A stretch of DNA of 64,000 nucleotides from a virus (IMGVR_UViG_3300025120_000034:1-64000); one strand, 5' to 3'; shown: positions 52,249 to 60,203, counted from the first letter of the stretch. Numbers and translations: made by a program. Notes: generated by a model not told the origin, from the letters alone.

Positions 52249-52269
52249 GGGGAGAGCGATTCCCTCCCC
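52249..52269 (-). terminator. hairpin after major capsid gene (possible attenuator)
   Basis: GGGGAG...CTCCCC arms with an 9-nt loop in the 58-nt gap after the capsid stop; on the minus strand followed by TTCATTATC, a weak U-tract. It may reduce read-through into the next gene or protect the capsid mRNA 3' end. Confidence 0.45.
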
Positions 52270-52285
52270 CGCATTACCAATTAGA

Positions 52286-53662
52286 TTACTTAATCAATAC
52301 GTGCTGGTTTGCAGCTCGTGTCACCAAGCAGCATTCAGAACGGTAGTGAAACTTAGCGATGTCAGTGGTATCGTTAGTGAAACCAAGAACACCACCACCA
52401 GTTACCCAGTGGTCCATTTCTCTGTTGTATCCATTAGCAGCCTTATAGTTAAGCTCTAGAGAAGGTGCTTTATTACCTGTCTTCGGGTCTACAACATTAG
52501 CCAAAGGAATCAAACATCCTTTTGCAATAGCCTGACCGTTGGTGTTACCCAACAAGTTAGGGCTGTTCAAAAGACCCATCTTCTTCATGTGGAAAGTGTA
52601 ACCACCTCTAGCGAAGCTTTGGAAACCGAGGTTAACAGCTGCGGCAGAGTCATTGTTGAATGTGCCATAAGCAGCATTGTCAGCCTCTCCAGCAACGAAT
52701 CCGTTGAAGGCAGCAAACAAGCTACTGTTTAACATAGCTGCATACTCAACAGGGGCCCCTTGCTTATCCAAGAGAGCGATAGTAGCATCCAACTCTGTAA
52801 GGTTATCCAAGTCTCCTGCGGCTCCAGTAATACCTCTTTCTCTTACAGCGGCGAAGTAGCCTTCCGTTCCTGAGATACCGGTTGGGACGGATGTCTTTTC
52901 GCCCAAAAGCATGGTCAACTCTCTAGCGTCTAGGAAACGCTGACGAGCATCCATCTCACCTTTGATGTACCATCTGTAGTCTCCTCCACCAACGTCGATA
53001 TAACCGATGTTAGTTGCGGCAGAACCACTTACTTGATAGCTTTCCTTAACGATAGCGAAGGGGTTAGTTCTCTTCACGATGTTAGACTCAATGTATCGGG
53101 TGGGTTGGTCCGTTCCTTGAGCGTACATGTTACCTACGATAGGAAACTGAACTATCGCATCGTCTGCAATAGCGGCCAAGTTTTCACCGTCCAGAGACTC
53201 AATAGTAAATGCGCCAGTAGAAGGAGTAGCAGCAGTAACGATTGCAACTTTTCCTGTCGTATCGAGAACGAGGTCACCCTTACGCACCTTCAAACCAATT
53301 AAGCTATCTGTACCAGCTGCGTCAGCATCGGTTGCTGCTAAGGTTTGAGAGGCTGCCGCGTCAATATCGGCACTACCGGCGATATTCTTAATTTGCTGAA
53401 TAGGGTGTAGACGAGTCTCCTCAAAATAGGTTACGTCATCAGCTGTACCTACAGCTTTAGTTGCCCCCATCAACTCCAACAAACCAGAGATACCCTGATT
53501 TCCAAAAGTTTTTGTGAGGTCTTTTCTAACGTCTGGTGCAATGTTATCGGCAAGGTCACCTAAGGAGGCGTACTTTGCTGCTGGTGTACCAAAGTTAAAG
53601 GCGTTGCTCACCGCACCTTTTGGTGCGTTTAGAGCGTTTTGGCCTTGAATTTCTTGAGCCAT
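52286..53662 (-). CDS. major capsid protein
   Basis: 458 aa. N-terminal LNAPKGAVSNAFNFGTPAAK, then FGNQGISGLLELMGATKAVG and YFEETRLHPIQQIKN. This resembles the start of HK97-fold capsid proteins of crAss-like podoviruses ('GLLELMG' then 'EExRxH'). The middle has a beta-rich insertion (LVLDTTGKVAIVTAATPSTG). Preceded by an acidic scaffold gene and followed by hairpin/terminator structures, the normal place for the capsid gene. No N-terminal prohead protease gene was recognised. Confidence 0.8.
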   Translation of the reverse strand: MAQEIQGQNALNAPKGAVSNAFNFGTPAAKYASLGDLADNIAPDVRKDLTKTFGNQGISGLLELMGATKAVGTADDVTYFEETRLHPIQQIKNIAGSADIDAAASQTLAATDADAAGTDSLIGLKVRKGDLVLDTTGKVAIVTAATPSTGAFTIESLDGENLAAIADDAIVQFPIVGNMYAQGTDQPTRYIESNIVKRTNPFAIVKESYQVSGSAATNIGYIDVGGGDYRWYIKGEMDARQRFLDARELTMLLGEKTSVPTGISGTEGYFAAVRERGITGAAGDLDNLTELDATIALLDKQGAPVEYAAMLNSSLFAAFNGFVAGEADNAAYGTFNNDSAAAVNLGFQSFARGGYTFHMKKMGLLNSPNLLGNTNGQAIAKGCLIPLANVVDPKTGNKAPSLELNYKAANGYNREMDHWVTGGGVLGFTNDTTDIAKFHYRSECCLVTRAANQHVLIK

Positions 53663-53676
53663 TTGTTCTAAGTTTT

Positions 53677-54765
53677 TTAGATGTTAAAAGTCATTGTTGA
53701 CCCCCCACCTAAAGCATTGCGAAGCTGTTCTGCGATACTATCTGACTGCTGAGATGTGTCTCTTTGAGCTGATTCATTGCTTACGTTAGCAGCTGACTGT
53801 ACAACTTTCTTTTGACCGTCACTCATACCCTGTTGGTAAACAGATTGTACGATGCTGTCAATATTGTCAACCAGTGCCCTGTGTGCATTAAGCTTCTCAA
53901 AGTTCCAATCACCTTGGTCACTCACATAGTCATCGAAGTATTGCTCCAGCTGAGTGTTCTTTGCTACCAGTTCCTTTCGATAATCGTCTTTGATTCCGTA
54001 GGTGAATTTCTCACCAGATGGAAGTTCAAAAACCAAACCATCGAAATCTTGGACCTCGGCAGACATAGTCTTCAGCCAATCTTCTGTAATGGGGGATTGC
54101 GCTTCGGTTTCTCCCTGTTCATTTACGGGTAGTTGATACCCGTCTCTCAGTTCAGAGATAGACTTCCGTGCAGTTTCCGCGTCCATCTTAAGCTGTAGTT
54201 TAGCCATCGAGACTTCGTTCTCGTCGTATCGGTCAGCATCCATTTTGTACTTATTCCCCACGAGCATGTTAATCTCATCGAGAGATAGGTTGTCGTGTTG
54301 AATAACCATCTGGTTACGTACAGCTGTCATGTCATCCATTTCAGATGGGTTCAACTGCTGATACTTATACCAGTCTTCTGGACTGCGTCCCGTCTTCTTA
54401 ACGAAGTCATTGATTGCTGCTACGCGCTCGTCAATTTCTGCGGGTTTATTTGAAATCATTTCAGTCAAAGCATCGTATCCGGAGAACTCAGTCCCAAGCT
54501 TTTCGCTTAAGTATCTAAGAACTTCAGAATCGACATCAATGTCTGGGATTGATTCAGATTCATTTGTTATCGCTTCCTGAACGGGAACTGAAGGTTCAAC
54601 CTCAGGCTCCGCGACAGGTGCGTTATTTTCAACAGGAGTTTGTTCAACCACTGCTTGCTCTTGTACAGGCTGTTCTGTAACATTCTCTGTTGGTTCTTGT
54701 GTAGGCGGAGTATCACTGATTGCAAAACCAGCAGCCTCCATCGCCTCTTCTAATTCTTTACTCAT
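53677..54765 (-). CDS. scaffold protein
   Basis: 362 aa, acidic and helical. The N-terminal ~85 residues are a low-complexity Glu/Pro/Val/Gln tract (TEQPVQEQAVVEQTPVENNA). Helical coils follow (SMAKLQLKMDAETARKSISE), and then a Gln/Ser-rich end. Acidic, Pro/Glu-rich proteins just upstream of the capsid gene act as scaffolds for prohead assembly. Sequence conservation of scaffolds is low, so composition and position carry the call. Confidence 0.75.
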   Translation of the reverse strand: MSKELEEAMEAAGFAISDTPPTQEPTENVTEQPVQEQAVVEQTPVENNAPVAEPEVEPSVPVQEAITNESESIPDIDVDSEVLRYLSEKLGTEFSGYDALTEMISNKPAEIDERVAAINDFVKKTGRSPEDWYKYQQLNPSEMDDMTAVRNQMVIQHDNLSLDEINMLVGNKYKMDADRYDENEVSMAKLQLKMDAETARKSISELRDGYQLPVNEQGETEAQSPITEDWLKTMSAEVQDFDGLVFELPSGEKFTYGIKDDYRKELVAKNTQLEQYFDDYVSDQGDWNFEKLNAHRALVDNIDSIVQSVYQQGMSDGQKKVVQSAANVSNESAQRDTSQQSDSIAEQLRNALGGGSTMTFNI

Positions 54766-54771
54766 ATCTAT

Positions 54772-55092
54772 TTATTTAAATTTCTTTTTTTGTCCTTTAG
54801 GTGGGGTCTTTGAATGACCTCCCGCCTTCCAAAGGAATCTATTTGCCCAGTATGCGGCACTGCCCTTTCGTGCAATATTCTTAGCGTGTCTGCTTTTAAA
54901 CGCAGCCCTTGCTTTAGCATTGTAATTATTCCCCATGCTCTGGTCTCCAAAGCGAATGAGAACACCAGCTTCTTGACCGGGACCAAGAGTACTAACTACA
55001 GCTGCCTTTTTTGTTGCATGGCCTTTAGTCAACTTAGGTTTGTTGACTCCTTTAAAACCTAGCTTCTTAGCTTTATCTGCGGCACTGGACAT
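54772..55092 (-). CDS. small basic protein upstream of scaffold
   Basis: 106 aa, highly basic: DKAKKLGFKGVNKPKLTKGH, RFGDQSMGNNYNAKARAAFK, SRHAKNIARKGSAAYWANRF. The 'ARxxFKxRHxKNIxxKxSAxYWA' pattern recurs in small basic proteins of marine phages without known function. Its ATG is 4 nt after a TATCTTTG element. The scaffold gene follows after 6 nt. It could bind nucleic acid or be packaged in the head. Confidence 0.65.
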   Translation of the reverse strand: MSSAADKAKKLGFKGVNKPKLTKGHATKKAAVVSTLGPGQEAGVLIRFGDQSMGNNYNAKARAAFKSRHAKNIARKGSAAYWANRFLWKAGGHSKTPPKGQKKKFK

Positions 55093-55096
55093 TTAG

Positions 55097-55104
55097 CAAA
55101 GATA
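55097..55104 (-). promoter_or_regulatory. TAnnTTTG element 4 nt before ATG (leaderless type)
   Basis: Minus-strand TATCTTTG, CTAA, ATG at 55092. Likely promoter of the head-assembly operon (small basic protein, scaffold, capsid). Confidence 0.5.
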
Positions 55105-55125
55105 ATGAAAAGAGGATAAGGCTTT

Positions 55126-55338
55126 TTAAGGCATCAAAGACGCTATCAGTGCTTTATCTGATTCTGATAGAACTACTTGCTGTTGAATAATTTCTGCTTC
55201 ATCATCTGAAATAACGCCATTGTTATCATAGGATGTAATCATTGCCAATTTTACCTGCAAATTGTAATCGCCTTCGACTATGTGTTGGACAACTAAATCC
55301 TCACCTAACAAGTCCACAACTGCTTTTATCTTGTTCAT
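55126..55338 (-). CDS. small hypothetical protein
   Basis: 70 aa: NKIKAVVDLLGEDLVVQHIV, KLAMITSYDNNGVISDDEAE, then a helical end. NNGVISDDEAE looks like a short regulatory loop. It overlaps the stop of the larger gene by one base. Probably a minor structural or assembly protein. Confidence 0.55.
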   Translation of the reverse strand: MNKIKAVVDLLGEDLVVQHIVEGDYNLQVKLAMITSYDNNGVISDDEAEIIQQQVVLSESDKALIASLMP

Positions 55339-56195
55339 TATCCAACGTTTAAGTTACTATTACCTGCGTTATTACTGGTAGCACTCATTGGCCCAACGTG
55401 TGCCAATTCAGTGTAGTTTACTCCATCATTTGACCCTTCAAACAATAAATGAAAAGCGTACAGCACGTTCAAGTTCATGCTCTTAATGGTTGGAGGGGTG
55501 CTATAGGTTCCCGGCTCAAATTCAATTTGAAGGTATTTTGGAGTACCGCTTATGCCCCAAAATCTCGTAGAAGTACTGCTGTCAAAAGCCTTGTACTTAT
55601 AATTGGTTGAATACACAGCTGACGAGGTTAAAGCGATACCCGTTTGACTTGTATTAGAACTAAGGTTTGTGGTTGGGTGATTTGTTCCTGTTTGACCCGC
55701 CCCCTCATACAAAGACCAGTCTCTTATAGATAACCATGAAGTACCGCTTGTCCCTTTGGTGGCGTTCGTGTTGGTCAAGCGGATATATCTATAAGCAGTG
55801 AAAGACGGCGTATAAGTCAATGTTAGTGCTGTACTTTGTATGTTATCCCCAAACTCCTGAGCCTTGACTGTTACGGTGCGTTCTGCTGTGCTTGTGTTTG
55901 TATCGGTAAAGGTCATGACTGGCCCCAATGAATCATCGCCATTGTCCATAGCGTGATTTACATCTGCATCAGCAACGATTTCCGTACCGCCAATTGACAC
56001 GGATACTGAATAATTAGGATTTGTATAGCTAGAGTGATTACTAATTATGACTGAACCCTGCCCAAAACCGAAGGAGATTGAAGCCGTCGGTGTGGTTGTA
56101 GTTGTACCACCACCACTGCTGGTTGCTATATCAACACCGCTTATTTTTTCAATATCAGCCATGTCTATTCCGCTGTACTTTTCAATATCTGGCAT
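55338..56195 (-). CDS. appendage/structural protein with discoidin-like C-terminus
   Basis: 285 aa. A short repeated-looking N-terminus (MPDIEKYSGIDMADIEKISG), a Gly/Thr linker, a beta domain (SISFGFGQGSVIISNHSSYT), then a C-terminal region that looks like a carbohydrate-binding F5/8 (discoidin) fold: YRYIRLTNTNATKGTSGTSW, then RFWGISGTPKYLQIEFEP and HLLFEGSNDGVNYTELAHVG. It could recognise host surface glycans. The first ~30 residues appear to belong to genome B while the rest is shared with A (see repeat). Confidence 0.7.
   Translation of the reverse strand: MPDIEKYSGIDMADIEKISGVDIATSSGGGTTTTTPTASISFGFGQGSVIISNHSSYTNPNYSVSVSIGGTEIVADADVNHAMDNGDDSLGPVMTFTDTNTSTAERTVTVKAQEFGDNIQSTALTLTYTPSFTAYRYIRLTNTNATKGTSGTSWLSIRDWSLYEGAGQTGTNHPTTNLSSNTSQTGIALTSSAVYSTNYKYKAFDSSTSTRFWGISGTPKYLQIEFEPGTYSTPPTIKSMNLNVLYAFHLLFEGSNDGVNYTELAHVGPMSATSNNAGNSNLNVG
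55920..56046. repeat. 127-bp exact direct repeat (copy 2; copy 1 at 1-127)
   Basis: Identical over 127 bases with the first 127 bases of the window, then diverging. The switch from genome A to genome B is placed here or within the following ~950 bp, before the first GATC at 56991. Confidence 0.9.
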
Positions 56196-56199
56196 GCCA

Positions 56200-57534
56200 T
56201 TACGCTAATTCAATATGCTCGACAGAAGGGTTAAAATAAATAACGCTAGTGCTGACTGCGTGTCCAAGTATTCTTTGATAGCCCGTAGTTGGTGCGGTAG
56301 AAGTTACTTGACCCGAGCCATTCGAAGAAGAAGAAAACACCGTTTGACCCGCTGTGAGTTGAGCACTTACCAATGACGGGCGAACAAACCCCCTCAAGAT
56401 GAATCCTGAACTCATTGTGCTTCCTACTGCCATACCTAAAAGGGAAATTTGAGAAGCTGCTACAGCTGTTGAATAAAGAGCCCAAGTTGTCCCGTTGTGG
56501 TAATATATCTTTCCAGCAACAACAGAGGTTCCAGAGCTCCCAAGAAAAGTAATATCGGCTCCAGCTCCATAATCGCCAGCAGAACTGATACCAGAGCTAT
56601 GCTCTTGAATAAACTCATTTGCCGTGACTGGCCCATTTAGTTCGATTCCGCTTGACCCGCCAATAAGTGTCTGGGTAAACCCCCCGTTAAATACAGCAAC
56701 ATTGTTGGCATCTGCTTTAGCTAATACTCTAGGACTGCCGCCCGTGTTTTTAGCAATAAAAGACTCGTTATTATCAACTTGAATGCCACCCGAAGCAACA
56801 GCCAAATTGGTTCCGTCGTATGTCAGGTTAGCCTCACCCTCTAACGTGCTGGCAGTTCCAGAGCCTGTAATAAGGCTGTTGTCGGCGTTGTTGTTTATAG
56901 TGACCCCTCCGCCTGCGGCCTCTAAACTTATCTTAGCGGAAGAGTGGTCGTATGTCAGTACGTAGTTGTCTTGACCCGAACCCACAGACTGATCGGCATC
57001 CAAAGTGTAGTTACCTAGTTTTACGTCCCCTGTCCCATTAGGCTCCAACACTATATTACCGTTCGTTGCTGTGGTGTATATCTTTTTTATGGACAAGTCT
57101 AGATCAGCGCCTAGCTTTAGGTGGTCGTGGTTGTTGAACAACAGCTTTCCGCTAGTAGAAAGATTTAAATCAGTCCCGTCAACGATTACAGCATATCCAG
57201 ATTTTCCAGTAAAGTCAGAAGCTGAAACCCCATCCAAGGCTGTCACTTTATCTGTACTCTTAATTAGAGTGTCTGGAGCTGCGTTTACAACAGCGTTTAC
57301 AGCTGTAACAGCAGCGCTAACGGTGGTGCCAAAAACTGCATCGGAAGAATCAACAAGTTGAGTGATGTCAAAATTATTCAACACCTTCCTGTTGGTGTCT
57401 GTGTCGGTCAAAATAATCCTACCCCCGCTAGTTCCTGCTGCCGCCTGAAGAACTCCTGTTTCGTAATTAACAAACCTATTAGTGGTCTGTACGGTTACCA
57501 GGTTGTTTGTTTTGCTAATTATTACCTTCCCCAT
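56200..57534 (-). CDS. genome-B tail fibre-like protein
   Basis: 444 aa. N-terminus GKVIISKTNNLVTVQTTNRF; GRIILTDTDTNRKVLNNFDI follows, a fibre-type block common in Bacteroidetes phages. The end (AGDYGAGADITFLGSSGTSV, GHAVSTSVIYFNPSVEH) is the counterpart of the end of the 275-1396 product, but the N-terminal region is unrelated to it. So the C-terminal tip module is shared while the stalk was exchanged. Likely host recognition. Confidence 0.7.
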   Translation of the reverse strand: MGKVIISKTNNLVTVQTTNRFVNYETGVLQAAAGTSGGRIILTDTDTNRKVLNNFDITQLVDSSDAVFGTTVSAAVTAVNAVVNAAPDTLIKSTDKVTALDGVSASDFTGKSGYAVIVDGTDLNLSTSGKLLFNNHDHLKLGADLDLSIKKIYTTATNGNIVLEPNGTGDVKLGNYTLDADQSVGSGQDNYVLTYDHSSAKISLEAAGGGVTINNNADNSLITGSGTASTLEGEANLTYDGTNLAVASGGIQVDNNESFIAKNTGGSPRVLAKADANNVAVFNGGFTQTLIGGSSGIELNGPVTANEFIQEHSSGISSAGDYGAGADITFLGSSGTSVVAGKIYYHNGTTWALYSTAVAASQISLLGMAVGSTMSSGFILRGFVRPSLVSAQLTAGQTVFSSSSNGSGQVTSTAPTTGYQRILGHAVSTSVIYFNPSVEHIELA

Positions 57535-57536
57535 AA

Positions 57537-58700
57537 TTAGTTGTTTGCTACAAAATTAATTTTAGTTCCCGTTTTAAGGTTTATGAACTCAGTTCCCCCA
57601 AAACTCTGAGCTTCTATGGTGAGCCTTATCTCGTCGTACGAAGCTGGATAGAAAGCGGTCAAAAAGGGAATAAGGCTTTCTGTTGCCGAATACTCCCACG
57701 ACCCTGCCGTTGGATCCTCGTTAAGCTGCTGTGGAAAGTAATGTACGCCAGAAGCCTGCAAAGTATTGTTGTTGAAAAACTCAACCTTAATCCGTGGCAT
57801 TATTTCTGAATAATTAGGAACGGTTTTATTTACGTTTAGCTTAATCGTGGCTTCGGCGACGTCAGGGATTTGACCAGTACCTAAAAAATTAGAAAGCAGA
57901 GTAAAGTTAGTTCCATCCGACAGGGTTAAATAATCATTAGCGTCGTTAAAACCGTTGTTAATCCCAGTAGATGTAAGGCCGTTAGTAAGATCGCTAGACT
58001 CAAACGTAATCGTTTTAAAGCTGAGTGCGTCGCTCGCCCCAGTGAAGTCAACGGGACTCCCATCGCTTTGAAAGTCTGCTGTCCAGTCTATAGTAAAGGG
58101 GGCTCCAATCCCAAAATTCCCAAGAAACAACAGTAGGTCAGCCGTAGTGACTACGCCGTCACCATTAAAGTCTCCCAAGATGTTTGATCCAGCTGCCGAA
58201 TATGTATCAACGGTTCCTAAGCCTTGGTCTATTAAGACCTGAGCGAAGGCGGTTGTGAACCACCCAAAGAAATCGTTCTGAGAAAGCTTCTTGTACGTAT
58301 CAGTGTCTGGATTATAAAGCTGAAAAAAATACTTATCGTCGTCTGCCGCAGTCAAAGTAGCAGGAGTTACAACCCCGTACTCATCCGTATTGTGAGGAAT
58401 TAAAAGCCAGTTAGATCCTGTTTGCCAAGGAGTGTCGCCCATGTCCGCAGACGTGTAAACACGAAGCTCATTGTTGCTTTTAGTGTACGCTAGATAACCT
58501 TCTTTTCGACTTGAGGAGGCTACACCGTTTCTTGCATTGACATCAGCAAAAACATTGTAATCACTAGACCCCGAAGCCGCCTCCCAAGCAGCACCTCCAG
58601 CCCCATCCGAAGCTAAAACGTATCCGTCGCTAGAACTCTCAGAGTTTATATCGCCAGCAGTTACAGAGCCAGACGTTAATATTTTTTTCCAGGTCGCCAT
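57537..58700 (-). CDS. genome-B fibre-like protein with dockerin-like unit
   Basis: 387 aa beginning MATWKKILTSGSV, the shared docking motif. Residues ~170-195 read ILGDFNGDGVVTTADLLLFL, an EF-hand-like dockerin type I unit (DxNxDGxxxxxDLLLFLxxFG). A fibre-type beta body follows (IPDVAEATIKLNVNKTVPNY). It has no counterpart in the A cassette, where only the small gene 1406-1588 lies between the two fibre genes. A calcium-binding fold is inferred. It starts 3 nt after the neighbour. Confidence 0.7.
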   Translation of the reverse strand: MATWKKILTSGSVTAGDINSESSSDGYVLASDGAGGAAWEAASGSSDYNVFADVNARNGVASSSRKEGYLAYTKSNNELRVYTSADMGDTPWQTGSNWLLIPHNTDEYGVVTPATLTAADDDKYFFQLYNPDTDTYKKLSQNDFFGWFTTAFAQVLIDQGLGTVDTYSAAGSNILGDFNGDGVVTTADLLLFLGNFGIGAPFTIDWTADFQSDGSPVDFTGASDALSFKTITFESSDLTNGLTSTGINNGFNDANDYLTLSDGTNFTLLSNFLGTGQIPDVAEATIKLNVNKTVPNYSEIMPRIKVEFFNNNTLQASGVHYFPQQLNEDPTAGSWEYSATESLIPFLTAFYPASYDEIRLTIEAQSFGGTEFINLKTGTKINFVANN

Positions 58701-58708
58701 TTTTTAGC

Positions 58709-58879
58709 TTAAGACTTTTTAAGCTTTGTTTCTTCTTTTTCCTGAATGCCTTGAAGTCTAGTAAATTCTTCATCCAGTTTAGTCATAAGGTTAGCTACCG
58801 TTGGGGCATCTACGGCCTTGATGCTAGCCGCTTTTACTACTTCGTTTAGGAAGTAAACTTCGTTGATTTCTAATTTCAT
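58709..58879 (-). CDS. genome-B orthologue of the 1406-1588 small protein
   Basis: 56 aa (MKLEINEVYFLNEVVKAASI, then KAVDAPTVANLMTKLDEEFT). It aligns end to end with the 60-aa protein at 1406-1588, with conserved MKLxIxExxF start, LDxEFxRLQxIQEKE end. Its conservation while neighbours change supports a core function in fibre assembly. It lies 8 nt before the start of the dockerin-containing fibre gene. Confidence 0.65.
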   Translation of the reverse strand: MKLEINEVYFLNEVVKAASIKAVDAPTVANLMTKLDEEFTRLQGIQEKEETKLKKS

Positions 58880-58902
58880 TTGAATTGAATTAAGGTTTGA
58901 AA

Positions 58903-59076
58903 TTATTTAGCCTTCAGTTGATTCTGAAGTTTATTTACTACGTCTGCCAACAAAAGTACGTCTTTTCCTTCAAAAGTGCTATCGTGAAGGCACTTTAAAA
59001 TAAACGTAAGCTCCTGCTGGGTCAGGGTGTCAGTGGTCACCCCACCGACATCTCTGCCCTTGCCAAGAATTCCCAT
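58903..59076 (-). CDS. genome-B orthologue of the 1605-1781 small protein
   Basis: 57 aa (MGILGKGRDVGGVTTDTLTQ, later GKDVLLLADVVNKLQNQLKA). It matches the 58-aa protein at 1605-1781, especially in the second half. The ATG overlaps the stop of the upstream fibre gene, the same coupling as in genome A. Confidence 0.65.
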   Translation of the reverse strand: MGILGKGRDVGGVTTDTLTQQELTFILKCLHDSTFEGKDVLLLADVVNKLQNQLKAK

Positions 59077-60161
59077 TACTGAACTCTCACGTAGAGTGCG
59101 CCATCTGCGTTAGATGCTGATTGAGCAAAGAAGAAAGATCCTACTCCCGCAGCATCACCTGTTGGTGCATCAGCCGAAGTGAGGTTGAAATCCATAATGG
59201 AAATTTCAAAATCAGTCTGGGCAACATCGGTTGCTGTAGAGTAATCAGCAGTATCTCTTAATGTCCAACCAGTAAGGTTTTGACCTGTTTTGCTCCAGTT
59301 GAGTGCAGCAAACATAGTTTCGCTTGAGCCATGATGGGACGTAAGCGTCAAACCACCGCCATTAGCACCATCATTCGCTAGGCCTGCCCCTGTGTCGTTA
59401 GTGGCATAGGCGCTGTCTGGGTTTGCAAGAACAACGTTTTTATCTTCGACAACAAGTGTTTCAGTCTGAACGGAAGTGGTAGTTCCAGTTACAGTGAGAT
59501 TACCAGCTATAGTTGTATTACCAGTGATGTCCGCGCCACCCGTAGTAACGGTCAAGCCAGTAGCCGCAGTAATTGTAGATGTTGAGGCAATACTACCTGG
59601 AGCGATAAACGCAGCAGGAGTGCTAAACACAACGCTATTAGTACCTGTGGTCGTAGAAATCTGATTAGCCGTTCCCGCTAAATTAAGCGTCTCTGAGTTT
59701 AAGATTTCTTGAGCGGCCCCTGAATCTCCAGAAACGTCGAGAGCAAAACCAGCCGCTGTCACTGTCGCAATTTCGCTGTCCACGTAGCTCTTAATGGCCT
59801 TGGCGGAAGCAAGTGTGTCATCATTCGCAGAAACACTAGAAAGGTTAGCGTCAATGGTGAGAGCTGTAGGTGCTGCGGCACTAGCCGTTGCGTTACCGAG
59901 AACGGTAGCGGCGGCAATATCTGCAATCTTAGCGAGGGTGACGTTTGAGTCAAGGATCTTTGCCGTAACAACCTTGTCGGCCCCAATAGTAACCGCACCA
60001 GTGGTTGCAATCGTAACATCACCACTAACGGATACGTTGTCAAAGGAGTCTACGCCGTCATGAACTAAAATTTGAGCTGACGATGCAGATGATACTGATG
60101 CGTCTGATAAGTCATTGATGGCGACGGCACCCTCAACTAATACTTTTTTCCATGTTGCCAT
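59076..60161 (-). CDS. genome-B tail fibre-like protein
   Basis: 361 aa starting MATWKKVLVEGAVAINDLSD. Repetitive Ala/Thr/Val-rich beta body (TTTGTNSVVFSTPAAFIAPG) with VQTETLVVEDKNVVLANP, the counterpart of the 1781-2899 fibre by position and by this block. The C-terminus (QNLTGWTLRDTADYSTATDV) differs from that of A. A TATATTTG element lies upstream. Likely host-recognition fibre. Confidence 0.7.
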   Translation of the reverse strand: MATWKKVLVEGAVAINDLSDASVSSASSAQILVHDGVDSFDNVSVSGDVTIATTGAVTIGADKVVTAKILDSNVTLAKIADIAAATVLGNATASAAAPTALTIDANLSSVSANDDTLASAKAIKSYVDSEIATVTAAGFALDVSGDSGAAQEILNSETLNLAGTANQISTTTGTNSVVFSTPAAFIAPGSIASTSTITAATGLTVTTGGADITGNTTIAGNLTVTGTTTSVQTETLVVEDKNVVLANPDSAYATNDTGAGLANDGANGGGLTLTSHHGSSETMFAALNWSKTGQNLTGWTLRDTADYSTATDVAQTDFEISIMDFNLTSADAPTGDAAGVGSFFFAQSASNADGALYVRVQ

Positions 60162-60195
60162 GATATGCTATTTTTTTATTTTCTAAATATTTCAA

Positions 60196-60203
60196 CAAAT
60201 ATA
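60196..60203 (-). promoter_or_regulatory. promoter -7 element (genome B fibre operon)
   Basis: Minus-strand TATATTTG in the gap between 60161 and 60215, 34 nt before the ATG at 60161; same place as the promoter before the A fibre gene at 2899. Confidence 0.45.
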
